In this document: positions 40,388 to 51,646 of the stretch, piece by piece
Position numbering within the stretch: position 1 is the stretch's first letter
Layout: every line of letters begins with the position of its first letter
Source: Clostridiales bacterium
GTDB taxonomy: Bacteria > Bacillota > Clostridia > Christensenellales > CAG-138
Length of the DNA: 64,000 nucleotides
Direction of reading: 5' to 3'
Assembly (NCBI GenBank): GCA_004554165.1
Contig: SFNQ01000007.1
Location: forward strand, 1-64,000
The notes under the pieces: model-generated
Told to the model about the DNA's origin: nothing
What the model saw: the letters and a program-made list of their open reading frames with translations, nothing else
Database searches by the model: none
Position numbers and translations under genes: made by a program

Positions 40388-40594
40388 GCAGATTTCCTCC
40401 GAGTCTGTTTTATTTTATAAGAGTAACATGAAACCGGTTGAAATGCAAACCCGCCCCGGCCCCAAAGGCACCGAGCATCCAATGGAGGTGCCGGCTTGGC
40501 GCGGAGGCACATCCGGCCCGCCAATGCTCTGCCGGGCCAGAGGAACCATCCAAAAGGAAGGGCCTTTTGACCGCTGGCGAAAAGCGTACTTTTC

Positions 40595-40623
40595 TTGCAT
40601 TTCTTTCCCGCATACGGTATCAT
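40595..40623 (+). promoter_or_regulatory. Promoter of lepA-hemW
   Basis: TTGCAT (40595-40600), 17 bases, TATCAT (40618-40623). Confidence 0.65.
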
Positions 40624-40673
40624 TGTTTGCAGCTGGCTTTGGCCGGCCGAATTGTTGTGGGAGGAATGACCCT

Positions 40674-42475
<1,802 letters not shown>

Positions 42476-42476
<1 letters not shown>

Positions 42477-43630
42477 TGAAGTCCGCCGGGCTGTACCTGC
42501 ACATTCCATACTGCGTCAAAAAGTGCTCCTATTGCGACTTTGTCTCCTTTCCGTCCGCAGAGGGCGTTCCGGCCGACTACTGCGCGGCGCTCCTGACGGA
42601 GATCGCGCTGACCGCCGAAGCCCTGCCGGAGCGGGAGTATGCAACGCTGTTTTTCGGCGGCGGCACGCCCTCCCTTCTGAGCGGGGCGCAGATGACGGAG
42701 CTTCTCCGGGCACTTCGGCTGCATTTTCGCATCCGGCCGGACGCGGAGATTACGGTGGAGTGCAACCCGGGTACGGTCACGGAGGAAAAGCTGGCTGCCT
42801 ACCGCGCCGCCGGGGTCAACCGCATATCCGTGGGGCTCCAGTCCTCGGACGACGGTCTGCTCCGCGCCCTGGGCCGCATCCATGATTTCGCCGCTTTTGA
42901 GGATACGGTTCGCCTGCTCAGACAAACGGGGTTCCAAAACTTCAATGTGGACGTAATGCACGGTCTGCCCGGGCAGACCGGGGCGCAGTATCTCGATGCG
43001 CTCCGCCGCGCCATGGACAGCGGCGCAACGCACATCTCGGCCTATGGACTGATCCTTGAGGAGGGTACGCCGCTGTATCGCACGGTGCGCGCGGGCCGCG
43101 CCCTTCTGCCGGAGGAGGACGAGACTGCGGATATGCAGGACGCGGGAATCGACCTGCTGGAACAAAACGGCTTTGCCCGATACGAGATTTCCAACTTCGC
43201 CAGAGCGGGCTTCTGCTGCCGCCACAATCTCAACTACTGGGCCAACGGCGAATATGTGGGCCTGGGCCTTGCGGCCCACTCGGCCATGCGTCAGGACGGC
43301 TGGACCCGCTGGTCGAACACGGAGCAGCCCAGGACCTATCTCGCCCGGCTTCAGGCGCAGCGCAGGCCTCTGGCGGAAACCATGCGCCTGCCGCCCATTG
43401 AGGAGATGTTTGAAACCGTGATGCTGGGGCTTCGGACGGTGCGGGGCGTATCTCTCGCGGGATTTCAGGCGCGCTTTGGCGCGGCGCTGCCCGATGTCTA
43501 CGGGGAGGCCGTCGGGGAACTCAGGGACAGGGGCTGGCTCGACGAAAGCGCCCTCGTCGCAGGCTTTCTCGCCCTGAACCGCCGCGGGCTCGACCTGCAA
43601 AACGCGGCCCTGCAATACTTCCTTTCCTGA
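42476..43630 (+). CDS. hemW: HemW-type radical SAM protein
   Basis: The 384-residue protein has the radical SAM motif CVKKCSYCDF near residue 13 (CxxxCxxC), GGGTPSLL near 60, ECNPGTV near 93 and HxxCRHNLNYW near 245 (FCCRHNLNYWANGEYVGLG). Formerly annotated as oxygen-independent coproporphyrinogen oxidase; HemW members of this length act in heme handling rather than decarboxylation. Start shares a base with the lepA stop, so translation is coupled, as often seen in Firmicutes. Confidence 0.94.
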
Positions 43631-43667
43631 ATTCACGGGATTGTCACATTTTTGTAATAGCGCTCGC

Positions 43668-43696
43668 TTGACTTTATGGCCCGCGAGTGTTATTTT
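43668..43696 (+). promoter_or_regulatory. Promoter of the hrcA-grpE-dnaK-dnaJ operon
   Basis: TTGACT (43668-43673), 17 bases, TATTTT (43691-43696). The CIRCE element begins 11 bases downstream. Confidence 0.85.
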
Positions 43697-43707
43697 TTTC
43701 TTAGTGA

Positions 43708-43734
43708 TTAGCACTCGACGAAACGGAGTGCTAA
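43708..43734 (+). promoter_or_regulatory. CIRCE operator (HrcA binding site)
   Basis: Perfect TTAGCACTC-N9-GAGTGCTAA, just downstream of the promoter in the leader. HrcA bound here represses the operon, and heat or misfolded protein releases it through GroE. Confidence 0.98.
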
Positions 43735-43760
43735 CAACATTCGGAAAGGTGGTGAAGAGC

Positions 43761-44798
43761 GTGGAGCTGGACGCAAGAAAGCTGCGGATTTTGCAGGCGA
43801 TCATTGACGAGTATATCCTCTCGGCCGCGCCGGTGGGTTCGCGTTCGATCAGCCGTACCGCGGGCTTCAACCTTTCCAGCGCGACGATCCGCAACGAGAT
43901 GGCGGATCTTGAGGAGATGGGCTTTCTTGAGCAGCCGCATACCTCCGCGGGCCGCATTCCGTCGGATAAGGCTTACCGCCTGTATGTGGACAGCATCATG
44001 AACCGTGCGCAGCTCAGCGAGGATGAGCTCCGCTATCTTCGCGCACACTGCGCCCAAAAGGTCGATGAGGTGGATGCGGCGCTCAAGCAGACCGCGCAGG
44101 CGCTGTCCAACATTACGCAGTATACGGCCATGGTGCTGCCGCCGGAGCTGGACAACGACCGCCTCCGGCATATCCAGCTCGTGCCGCTGATGGAGGGGAA
44201 GGCGCTGGTGGTGGTCGTAACGGATACGGGCTTTGCCCGCGATGCGGTCATCCGTGTGGCGGATCGCATGACGACCACGGAGCTGGAGCAGATTTCGCGC
44301 CTTCTGACGGACCGGCTGCGGGGCTGCCGGATGGATCTGGTGAGCGAGCGCATCGCGGAGGAGCTCAACGAGGAGCTCTCCGGCAAGCGGAGCTTTTTGA
44401 ACAACCTTGTGGATGCCATAGCCCGAAAGATCGCGCCCAGTCCCCACGACGTTGAGCTGTCCGGCACGGGGAATATGCTGCACTATCCCGAGTACAGCGA
44501 CCTGAACAAGGCGAGAAATTTCCTCGCGGCGGTGGAAGGACGGGAGGCGCTCTACGGTATGCTGAAAAAGGCCAGCACGGTGGAGTTCACCTTTACCATT
44601 GGCGCGGAGAACGAGCATGAGCCGCTGCGCGATTGCAGCATTGTGACCGCAACCTACCGCATGGGAGACACGCCGGTGGGATCTCTGGGGATCATTGGCC
44701 CCACGCGCATGAACTACAGCAAGGTGATCTCTGTGCTGGAGTACATGCGCAGGAGCCTCAGCCAGGTTTTGACCAACTATATTGAGGAGGACAAATAG
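43761..44798 (+). CDS. hrcA: Heat-inducible transcription repressor HrcA
   Basis: The 345-residue repressor has an N-terminal winged helix (LDARKLRILQAIIDEYILSAAPVGSRSISR, ATIRNEMADLEEMGFL, PHTSAGRIPSDKAYR), then the dimerisation/GAF-like domain with LKKASTVEFTFTIGAENE and GPTRMNYSKVISVLEY at the C-terminus. GTG at 43761 was chosen because it gives the conserved N-terminus and AAAGGTGG lies upstream; the frame continues upstream through the CIRCE element and cannot be coding. It autoregulates through CIRCE. Confidence 0.97.
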   Translation: MELDARKLRILQAIIDEYILSAAPVGSRSISRTAGFNLSSATIRNEMADLEEMGFLEQPHTSAGRIPSDKAYRLYVDSIMNRAQLSEDELRYLRAHCAQKVDEVDAALKQTAQALSNITQYTAMVLPPELDNDRLRHIQLVPLMEGKALVVVVTDTGFARDAVIRVADRMTTTELEQISRLLTDRLRGCRMDLVSERIAEELNEELSGKRSFLNNLVDAIARKIAPSPHDVELSGTGNMLHYPEYSDLNKARNFLAAVEGREALYGMLKKASTVEFTFTIGAENEHEPLRDCSIVTATYRMGDTPVGSLGIIGPTRMNYSKVISVLEYMRRSLSQVLTNYIEEDK

Positions 44799-44800
44799 TC

Positions 44801-45430
44801 TTGTCGAAGAATAAAAAGGAGAAGCAGCCCGCTGTGGAAACCGCCGAAGCGGTGGAGGCGGGCATGGCGGCGGAGGAGGCCGCGGCGGCAGACACGCAGG
44901 CGGAAGGCGCCTCAGACGGGCAGGCGGAAGCTGCCTCGCAGCCGGAGCCGGAGAGCTACACGCTCACGGCGGAGGAATTCAAAACCGTGCAGGAGCACAT
45001 TCAGACCCTGCAAAAGCAGAAGGATGAAACCGTGGCCCTGCTGCAGCGCAACCAGGCGGATTTTGACAACTTCCGCAGGCGCAACGCCTCCGTGCGCGCC
45101 GACAGTCTGGAGGAGGGCAAGCGCGAGTGCATCAAGGCGCTGCTGCCGGCGCTGGACAACTTTGACCGCGCGCTTCAGGCCGAGGGTGCGGGCGACGAGA
45201 GCTGGCGCGAGGGCGTCCGCCTTGTACACAGGCAGCTCATGGACAGTCTCCAAAAGCTGGGGCTTTCCGAGATCGAGGCGGAGGGCAAGTTCGACCCCAA
45301 CGTTCACGAGGCCGTCATGCAGGAAAAGGCCGAGGGACGGGAGAGCGGCGATATTCTCGCGGTGCTCCAGAAGGGCTACCGCGTCGGCGAAAAGATCGTG
45401 CGTCATAGCATGGTCAAGGTTGCAGAATAA
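44801..45430 (+). CDS. grpE: Nucleotide exchange factor GrpE
   Basis: The 209-residue co-chaperone of DnaK has an acidic, alanine-rich disordered N-terminus (about 1-50). A long coiled coil follows, then the conserved NQADFDNFRRR and the C-terminal beta domain (GLSEIEAEGKFDPNVHEAVMQ, VLQKGYRVGEKIVRHSMVKVA). The TTG start is 10 bases after GAGGAGG and two bases after the hrcA stop. Confidence 0.96.
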   Translation: MSKNKKEKQPAVETAEAVEAGMAAEEAAAADTQAEGASDGQAEAASQPEPESYTLTAEEFKTVQEHIQTLQKQKDETVALLQRNQADFDNFRRRNASVRADSLEEGKRECIKALLPALDNFDRALQAEGAGDESWREGVRLVHRQLMDSLQKLGLSEIEAEGKFDPNVHEAVMQEKAEGRESGDILAVLQKGYRVGEKIVRHSMVKVAE

Positions 45431-45469
45431 TAAAAGAAAGATTGAAGGATAAAACAGGAGGATACATTT

Positions 45470-47317
45470 ATGGGCAAAATCATCGGTATTGACTTGGGCA
45501 CCACCAATTCCTGCGTAGCCATTCTGGAGGGCGGCCAGCCGGTCGTCATCCCCAACTCCGAAGGCGCGCGCACCACGCCCTCCGTCGTCGCGTTCAAGGA
45601 CGGCGAGCGCATGGTCGGCACCATCGCCAAGCGGCAGGCGATCACCAATCCCGAGCGCACGGTCTCCTCGATCAAGCGCGATATGGGATCCGACCGCAAG
45701 GTGCATATTGAAGGCAAGGACTATACGCCGCAGGAGATTTCCGCAATGATCCTGCAAAAGCTCAAGCAGGAGGCGGAGAGCTATCTTGGCGAGACGGTTT
45801 CGCAGGCGGTCATCACGGTCCCGGCGTACTTCACCGACAGCCAGCGTCAGGCCACGAAGGACGCGGGCCGCATTGCGGGCCTTGAGGTGCTGCGCATCAT
45901 CAACGAGCCTACGGCGGCGGCGCTTGCCTATGGCATGGATAAGGAGAACAACCAGAAGATCCTGGTGTATGACCTGGGCGGCGGCACCTTCGACGTGTCC
46001 ATCCTCGAGATTGGCGACGGCGTGTTTGAGGTTCTTGCCACTGCGGGCAACAACCGGCTGGGCGGCGACGACTTTGACCAGCGCCTGATGGATTACATCG
46101 CGGACGATTTCAAAAAGAGCAGCGGCATCGACCTGCGCAACGACAAAATGGCCATGCAGCGGCTGAAGGAAGCCGCAGAGAAGGCGAAGATCGACCTGTC
46201 CGGCGTGGCGCAGACCAACGTTAACCTGCCCTTCATCACCATGGACGCTTCCGGCCCGAAGCACCTGGATATCACGATTTCCCGGGCGAAGTTCAACGAG
46301 CTGATCGGCGATCTGATCGACAAGACCCGCGTCTGCGTGGAAAAGGCCATGAGCGACGCCGGACTTTCCACCGCGCAGATCGACAAGGTCATCCTCGTTG
46401 GCGGCTCGTCCCGCATTCCCGAGGTGCAGGAGATGGTCAAGCGCATCACCGGCAAGGAGCCCTTCAAGGGCATTAACCCCGATGAATGCGTCGCCATCGG
46501 CGCGGCCATTCAGGGCGGCGTGCTGGGCGGCGAGGTCAAGGACATCCTGCTTCTGGACGTCACGCCCCTGTCCCTCGGCATTGAGACGGTGGGCGGCGTG
46601 TTCACCCGCCTCATCGACCGCAATACCACCATCCCGACCAAGAAGAGCCAGATTTTCTCCACTGCGGCAGACGGGCAGACCAGCGTTGAAGTGCATGTGC
46701 TGCAGGGCGAGCGCGAGATGGCGCAGTACAACAAGACGCTGGGCCGCTTCCAGCTTGCGGGCATCGCGCCCGCGCCCCGCGGCGTGCCGCAGATCGAGGT
46801 CTCCTTCGATATCGACGCCAACGGCATCGTACACGTTTCCGCCAAGGACCTGGGAACCGGCAACGAGCAGCAGGTGACGATCACCGCTTCCAGCAATCTC
46901 TCCGAGGAGGAGATCAAGCGCGCTGTGGACGAGGCGGAAAAATTCGCCGGCGAGGACAAGAAGCGCAAGGAAGAGGTGGAAATTCGCAACCAGGCGGATC
47001 AGCTGGTCTACTCCACGGAAAAGAGCATGAAGGAACTGGGCGACAAGCTGGACCCGCAGGACAAGGAATTCATTGAGAACGGCCTTGCGGACCTCAAAAA
47101 GACGCTTGAGGGCGGCGATGTCGAGATGATTAAGACCGCTACGGAGCGGCTCACCGAGGTGAGCTACAAGGCCTTCGGCAAGGTCTACCAGCAGCAGGCC
47201 CAGCAGCAGCAGGCCCAGCAGGCGGGCGGCGCGGACCCGGGCCAGCAGAGCTACGAGCAGCCGCCGCAGGACGACGTTGTGGACGCGGACTACGAGGTTG
47301 TTGACGACGACAAGTAA
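45470..47317 (+). CDS. dnaK: Chaperone protein DnaK (Hsp70)
   Basis: The 615-residue Hsp70 has the ATPase domain signature GIDLGTTNSCVAI near residue 4, VYDLGGGTFDVSI near 165 and ILVGGSSRIPEVQ near 310. The substrate-binding domain (DVTPLSLGIETVGG near 365) precedes a helical lid with a Gln/Ala-rich tail ending in an acidic EVVDDDK-like terminus. It has the usual Firmicute length. AGGAGG precedes the ATG. Confidence 0.99.
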   Translation: MGKIIGIDLGTTNSCVAILEGGQPVVIPNSEGARTTPSVVAFKDGERMVGTIAKRQAITNPERTVSSIKRDMGSDRKVHIEGKDYTPQEISAMILQKLKQEAESYLGETVSQAVITVPAYFTDSQRQATKDAGRIAGLEVLRIINEPTAAALAYGMDKENNQKILVYDLGGGTFDVSILEIGDGVFEVLATAGNNRLGGDDFDQRLMDYIADDFKKSSGIDLRNDKMAMQRLKEAAEKAKIDLSGVAQTNVNLPFITMDASGPKHLDITISRAKFNELIGDLIDKTRVCVEKAMSDAGLSTAQIDKVILVGGSSRIPEVQEMVKRITGKEPFKGINPDECVAIGAAIQGGVLGGEVKDILLLDVTPLSLGIETVGGVFTRLIDRNTTIPTKKSQIFSTAADGQTSVEVHVLQGEREMAQYNKTLGRFQLAGIAPAPRGVPQIEVSFDIDANGIVHVSAKDLGTGNEQQVTITASSNLSEEEIKRAVDEAEKFAGEDKKRKEEVEIRNQADQLVYSTEKSMKELGDKLDPQDKEFIENGLADLKKTLEGGDVEMIKTATERLTEVSYKAFGKVYQQQAQQQQAQQAGGADPGQQSYEQPPQDDVVDADYEVVDDDK

Positions 47318-47402
47318 ACCCTGACGAAACAGGGAACACAGAGAAAACCAAGCCGGAGGCGCACAGGGCCTGTGCGCCTTCTGCCTGAAGGGGTGAGGGG
47401 TT

Positions 47403-48527
47403 TTGGCAGACAAGCGAGATTATTATGAGGTGCTCGGCGTACAGAAAAACGCCACGGAGGCCGAGATCAAAAGCGCGTTCCGAAAGCAGGCCAAGTCCTG
47501 CCACCCGGACCTGCATCCGGGCGACAAGGAAGCGGAGGCGCGCTTTAAGGAGCTCAACGAGGCGGCCGAGGTGCTCTGCGATCCGGACAAACGCGCCAAG
47601 TACGACCAGTTTGGCCATGCGGCGTTCGACCCGTCCATGGGCGGGCAGAATCCCTTTGAGGGCGGCTTCGGCTTCGGCGGCTTTTCGGATATCTTTGACC
47701 AGATGTTCGGCGGCGGCTTTGGCGGGGCCGCGCGCTCGCACAATGGGCCGGTCCCGGGCAACGATCTGCGATATAACCTGACGCTGACCTTTGAGGAGGC
47801 GGCTTTCGGCGTTAAAAGGGAAATTCTGATTCCGCGGGAGGAGTCGTGTCCGGCCTGCGGCGGCAGCGGCGCAAAGCCCGGCACCGAACCGGCGCGCTGC
47901 ACCACCTGCGGCGGCACGGGCACTGTGCGCACACAGCAGAATACCATCCTTGGCTCCTTTACCTCGACGCGGCCGTGCAGCGCCTGCAACGGTACGGGCA
48001 AGATCATCAAGGAGCCCTGCCAGGACTGCCGCGGCGCCGGGAGAATCCGAAAGAACACGCGCATCGTTGTCAACGTGCCGGCGGGCATCGACAACGGGCA
48101 GACCATCAGCATGCGCGGCGAGGGGGAGGCAGGCAGGCGCGGCGGTCCGCGGGGCGACCTGTTTGTGACGATCACCGTCCGGCCGCACAAGCTCTTCCGC
48201 AGAAAGGGCTACGATCTGTACCTCGACATGCCCGTGAGCTATACAACGGCCGCGCTGGGCGGGGAGATCGTTGTGCCGACGCTGAACGGCAGCGTCAAGT
48301 ACACGGTGCCGGCTGGCACCCAGTCCGGCGCCACCTTCCGGCTGCGCGAGCAGGGCGTGCAGCGTCTGCAAAGCCAGGGAAAGGGCGATCTGTTTGTGAC
48401 GGTGACGGTGGAAGTGCCCAAAAAGCTCACCGACGAGCAGCGGGAGCTGCTGGAAAAGCTGGCGGCGAGCTTTGGCGATGGGCAGACGAAGCACGCGAAG
48501 AAGAGCATCTTCAACAAGAAAAAGTAA
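47403..48527 (+). CDS. dnaJ: Chaperone protein DnaJ
   Basis: The 374-residue co-chaperone has a J domain with DYYEVLGVQKNATEAEIKSAFRK; the HPD motif is present as CHPDLHPGD near residue 34. A Gly/Phe region (about 75-110) leads to four CxxCxGxG zinc-binding repeats (CPACGGSG, CTTCGGTG, CSACNGTG, CQDCRGAG, about 140-215) and the C-terminal substrate domain. TTG at 47403 follows GGGGTGAGGGG. It is the last gene of the CIRCE-controlled operon. Confidence 0.98.
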   Translation: MADKRDYYEVLGVQKNATEAEIKSAFRKQAKSCHPDLHPGDKEAEARFKELNEAAEVLCDPDKRAKYDQFGHAAFDPSMGGQNPFEGGFGFGGFSDIFDQMFGGGFGGAARSHNGPVPGNDLRYNLTLTFEEAAFGVKREILIPREESCPACGGSGAKPGTEPARCTTCGGTGTVRTQQNTILGSFTSTRPCSACNGTGKIIKEPCQDCRGAGRIRKNTRIVVNVPAGIDNGQTISMRGEGEAGRRGGPRGDLFVTITVRPHKLFRRKGYDLYLDMPVSYTTAALGGEIVVPTLNGSVKYTVPAGTQSGATFRLREQGVQRLQSQGKGDLFVTVTVEVPKKLTDEQRELLEKLAASFGDGQTKHAKKSIFNKKK

Positions 48528-48555
48528 GACCGGGAAGTTCCGGGCGGACAGAAAG

Positions 48556-48578
48556 GCGGGGGTTGCAGCCCCCGCTTT
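48556..48578 (+). terminator. Terminator of dnaJ
   Basis: GCGGGGG (48556-48562) pairs with CCCCCGC (48569-48575), followed by TTT. Confidence 0.7.
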
Positions 48579-48698
48579 ACGCGTTAAAGGAATTGCCTGG
48601 TTTTTCTGGGGCGGCAGTCTTTTGCTGAAAAAGTCTGCTGCCTAATTTGTGTGAGAAAACCAGTTTTCCAACGGAACGCAGAGAATGGCGGAAGGAGC

Positions 48699-48721
48699 AA
48701 ACGAAGACTTCGTTTTGTTTT
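48699..48721 (+). terminator. Plus-strand terminator without an assigned gene
   Basis: AAACGAA-GAC-TTCGTTT (48699-48715) is followed by TGTTTT. It could back up the dnaJ terminator or end an unannotated small RNA. Confidence 0.5.
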
Positions 48722-48838
48722 AACGGGCGTGATGAGCTTTGCCCTTTGGCTCTTTGGGCATACCGCCCGAGAATATCAGAGGGGGTCTTAAGGAATCCGT
48801 GGGCTGGAAAAGAGGGGGAAAGCCATTTTGGAAGGGAA

Positions 48839-48862
48839 GGCGGAGGGCATTTGCGCTCCGCC
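48839..48862. repeat. Imperfect stem, partner of the stem at 49074-49097
   Basis: GGCGGAG...CTCCGCC with the loop segment CATTTG. The right-hand stem has the reverse complement CAAATG in the corresponding place. Confidence 0.5.
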
Positions 48863-49073
48863 TGTCCAGAAACGCCCTGGATTCTTGGTGGCCACGGCGG
48901 CCGGAGGCTTTGCCCGGGGCCAGCGGCAGGTACGCCAGATCCGTAAGGCGCTGCCTGCGGAGCAAGGCTTTCTCTGCTAAGGGCGGATGACCATGCCGCG
49001 GGCGCAAGCTGTCTGGCCGCCTCTCAAAAGCGCGAACAGGTAAGTGGTAGAATCCATGCTGCCAGCAGACAGA

Positions 49074-49101
49074 AGCGGAGCGCAAATGCGCTCCGCTTTT
49101 T
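49074..49101 (+). terminator. Strong terminator stem 3' of the chemoreceptor gene
   Basis: A perfect 11-bp stem (AGCGGAGCGCA, two-base loop, complement) with TTTTT on the plus strand. It lies directly beyond the leftward chemoreceptor gene and may work in both directions. Confidence 0.65.
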
Positions 49102-49132
49102 GGACTTATGCTTTTTTTCGCAGCACCGATGC

Positions 49133-50821
49133 TCAGGCATCCTCCTCGCGGAACTTGAACTGCTCGATGAGCTGCTTCATCATGGAAGCCTGAGAGGAAA
49201 GTTCCTCGCTGGAAGCAGCGGCCTGCTCAGCGGTCGCGGAGTTGGTCTGGACGACGGTGGAGATCTGGTCGATGCCCATGCTGATCTGAGCAATCTGGTC
49301 GGCCTGCTCTTCCGAAGCGCTGGCAATGGTCTGAATCTTCTGGCTGACATCCTCCGCCTTGGTGACGACCATCTGCAGGGACTTGGCGGTTTCGTCTGCG
49401 ACGCTCATGCCCTTATTGACGGCGTTGACCGTGCTCTCGATCAGCGCGGTGGTATCCTTCGCTGCGTCGGCAGACTTGCCGGCGAGGTTGCGCACTTCGT
49501 CTGCGACGACTGCAAAGCCCTTGCCGGCAGTACCCGCGCGGGCTGCCTCGACGGCCGCGTTGAGCGCCAGAATGTTGGTCTGGAAGGCGATGTCGTCGAT
49601 GGTCTTGATGATGTTGTTGATCTTGTTCGAGGTGGCGCTGATCTCGTTCATGGCAGCCATGAGCTGCTGCATGTAACCGTTGCTCTCCTCCACAAGACGG
49701 CCCGCCTCGCCGGCCAGATCGCTTGCCAGCACTGCGCTGTCAGCGTTGCTCTTGACGTTGCCGGTCATCTCGGCAATGGTTGCGGAGAGCTCTTCAACGG
49801 AGCTTGCCTGCTCGGTGGCGCCCTGCGCCAGCGCCTGCGAAGCGTGGGAGACCTGGTTGCTGCCAAGGTCGACCTGCTGCGCTGCGGTATTGATGTTGCT
49901 CAGGGTATGGCTGAGGTTGCGGTTGATGATGCGGACGGACTGGAGCACGGAACTCAGGGCGCCGACGTACAGGTTCTCGTCCTTGGTCCTGACGTCGAAG
50001 TTGCCGGAAGCCATTTCCTCCAGCAGGCGGCACTGATCGCTGATGACCTCCTTGAGGGTGCTCTGCGTGCTGCGCAGCGCGGCGCACATTACGCCAAGCT
50101 CGCTCTTGCTCTCATAGCTGCAGGGAACCTCAAAGTCGCCCTGGCTGAAGCCTGCCAGCGTATCGTGTACCTGGGAGACCGGAACCACAATGCTGCGGAT
50201 GATCGCGAACGCAAAGACCATAATGATCGCGGTGAGGGCGACCATGGCGGCGATCATGATAATGATGGTGATCCGGACGGTCCTGCTCTGCTGCGCAAGC
50301 GCGGCATCCTGCGCTGCACTCAGATTGTTGTCGATTTCCTGCGCAATGTCGGCCATGGTATTGAGACGCGGGGTACATTCGTTCATCACAAGGCTTGCGG
50401 CCTTCTCGGCCTGGCCGGCGTAAACAGCCTCAAGAATGGGGGGGATCTGCTGGCCCCAGTCGTTGACCGCTGCGACGTAGTCTTCCACCCTGCTGTCGTT
50501 GAGCGGGTAGATGGAGCGCAGCTCCTTGAGGAGCGCATCCACCTCTTCAAGAACCTCATAGGACCGGGCTTCCAGCTGATCGTTGGCCGGATCATCGGGA
50601 ATCAGCGCGATATCGCGGACGTTGCGCGCCGCGATGTTGCAATCCAGACGGGTGGTGGTGATGATATCGTTGGAACGAACCTGACGGTCAATGATCGCCT
50701 CATAATTCTGCTCCTGCACGTTCATCAGCACCAGAGTGACGACGATGAGCGCGACCGATACCAGAATGGTAATGCCAAATCCCAGTATCAAACTTGTCTT
50801 GATCTTCATGTTTTTGAGCAT
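49133..50821 (-). CDS. Methyl-accepting chemotaxis protein
   Basis: The 562-residue receptor has membrane segment 1 (about 8-30, TSLILGFGITILVSVALIVVTL), an extracellular four-helix-bundle-type sensor (about 31-185), segment 2 (about 186-212) and a HAMP region (RSIVVPVSQVHDTLAGFSQGDF). A long signalling coiled coil follows, with the conserved hairpin tip DDIAFQTNILALNAAVEAARAGTAGKGFAVVADEVRNLA. No C-terminal CheR/CheB pentapeptide is seen. GGGAGGGG immediately before the ATG at 50821 sets the start. It lies 81 bases after cheW on the same strand. No flagellar or other che genes are in the window. The ligand is unknown. Confidence 0.94.
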   Translation of the reverse strand: MLKNMKIKTSLILGFGITILVSVALIVVTLVLMNVQEQNYEAIIDRQVRSNDIITTTRLDCNIAARNVRDIALIPDDPANDQLEARSYEVLEEVDALLKELRSIYPLNDSRVEDYVAAVNDWGQQIPPILEAVYAGQAEKAASLVMNECTPRLNTMADIAQEIDNNLSAAQDAALAQQSRTVRITIIIMIAAMVALTAIIMVFAFAIIRSIVVPVSQVHDTLAGFSQGDFEVPCSYESKSELGVMCAALRSTQSTLKEVISDQCRLLEEMASGNFDVRTKDENLYVGALSSVLQSVRIINRNLSHTLSNINTAAQQVDLGSNQVSHASQALAQGATEQASSVEELSATIAEMTGNVKSNADSAVLASDLAGEAGRLVEESNGYMQQLMAAMNEISATSNKINNIIKTIDDIAFQTNILALNAAVEAARAGTAGKGFAVVADEVRNLAGKSADAAKDTTALIESTVNAVNKGMSVADETAKSLQMVVTKAEDVSQKIQTIASASEEQADQIAQISMGIDQISTVVQTNSATAEQAAASSEELSSQASMMKQLIEQFKFREEDA

Positions 50822-50902
50822 AGCAGCCCCTCCCATAATTATTTCATCATTGGGTTGTATTTCTGAAAGCAAGCCGGCGGCCGGGGCCGCAGCCTGCCAA
50901 TT

Positions 50903-51424
50903 TCAGGCGCTCATCAGAAGCTGGATTTCATCCTGCCCCAGAAGCTTCGCCGGGTTGAGACACAAAACCACGGTCTCGCTGCCGTCCCCGGCGGGGAGAC
51001 GGCCAATGCCGGTCAGACAGGCGCTGGAACAGGCTCCCTGTTCCGCCCCGGGAAGGGCGGACACGGCTTCCGGCGGAATGTCCAGCACCGCGTCCACATC
51101 GTCAACCATAAAGCCGACCTGGCAGGCTCCGACGCTGGCGATGATGATGCAGGTGCGCTCGGTCTCAACGCCCTCGGGCAGACGGAGCACCCGGCGCAGA
51201 TCCACCAGCGGAACGATGTTGCCGCGGAGGTTGATCACACCCCTTGCACAGGAGGGGAAATGGGGTACCGCCGTAATCGGCTGCATGCGGACAATCTGCT
51301 CGGCCGCGGCGATGGAAAGGCCGTAGAGCTGTCCGTTCAGACGGAAGGTCAACCACTTTTCGCTGAGTTTTCCGGCGCAATCCTGCGGCGTTTCCGTTTT
51401 CCGGCTTAACGCTACCTGCTCCAT
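50903..51424 (-). CDS. cheW: Chemotaxis coupling protein CheW
   Basis: The 173-residue CheW-domain protein links chemoreceptors to CheA. Core motifs are WLTFRLNGQLYGLSIAAAEQIVR (about residue 24), ITAVPHFPSCARGVINLRGNIVPLVDLRRVL (about 50) and VGFMVDDVDAVLDIP (about 105). ATG at 51424 gives a short non-conserved N-terminus; the frame further upstream is unconserved. It is first in a two-gene unit with the receptor. Confidence 0.93.
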   Translation of the reverse strand: MEQVALSRKTETPQDCAGKLSEKWLTFRLNGQLYGLSIAAAEQIVRMQPITAVPHFPSCARGVINLRGNIVPLVDLRRVLRLPEGVETERTCIIIASVGACQVGFMVDDVDAVLDIPPEAVSALPGAEQGACSSACLTGIGRLPAGDGSETVVLCLNPAKLLGQDEIQLLMSA

Positions 51425-51616
51425 AATATGCGCTCCGTTCCCGGCCAAAATGCCCTGCAAAGGGGGGGATGGTTCCCGGCCTTTGCCGGCAGAGGATTGC
51501 CGCGTCCCGTGACAATAACAAAAGGGCCTGCCGTATGGATGCCGAAAAAACGATTCTGGGTGACCGGCATTTGGATCAACAAAGGCCATTTTGCCAGCAG
51601 AACATGATTTTTGCTA

Positions 51617-51646
51617 ATTATATCATAAGCAGGAACAAAAAGCCAA
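51617..51646 (-). promoter_or_regulatory. Promoter of cheW and the chemoreceptor
   Basis: On the minus strand TTGGCT (51641-51646), 18 bases, TATAAT (51617-51622). It predicts an unusually long leader of about 185 bases. No sigma-28-type motif is seen. Confidence 0.6.

Larger units (their letters stand above)
48579..49132. other. Long intergenic stretch with several terminator-like stems
   Basis: About 550 bases with no gene I can support. It holds a GGCAG...CTGCC stem near 48620-48645, a plus-strand terminator at 48699-48721, and two related stems bracketing 48863-49073. Confidence 0.55.
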
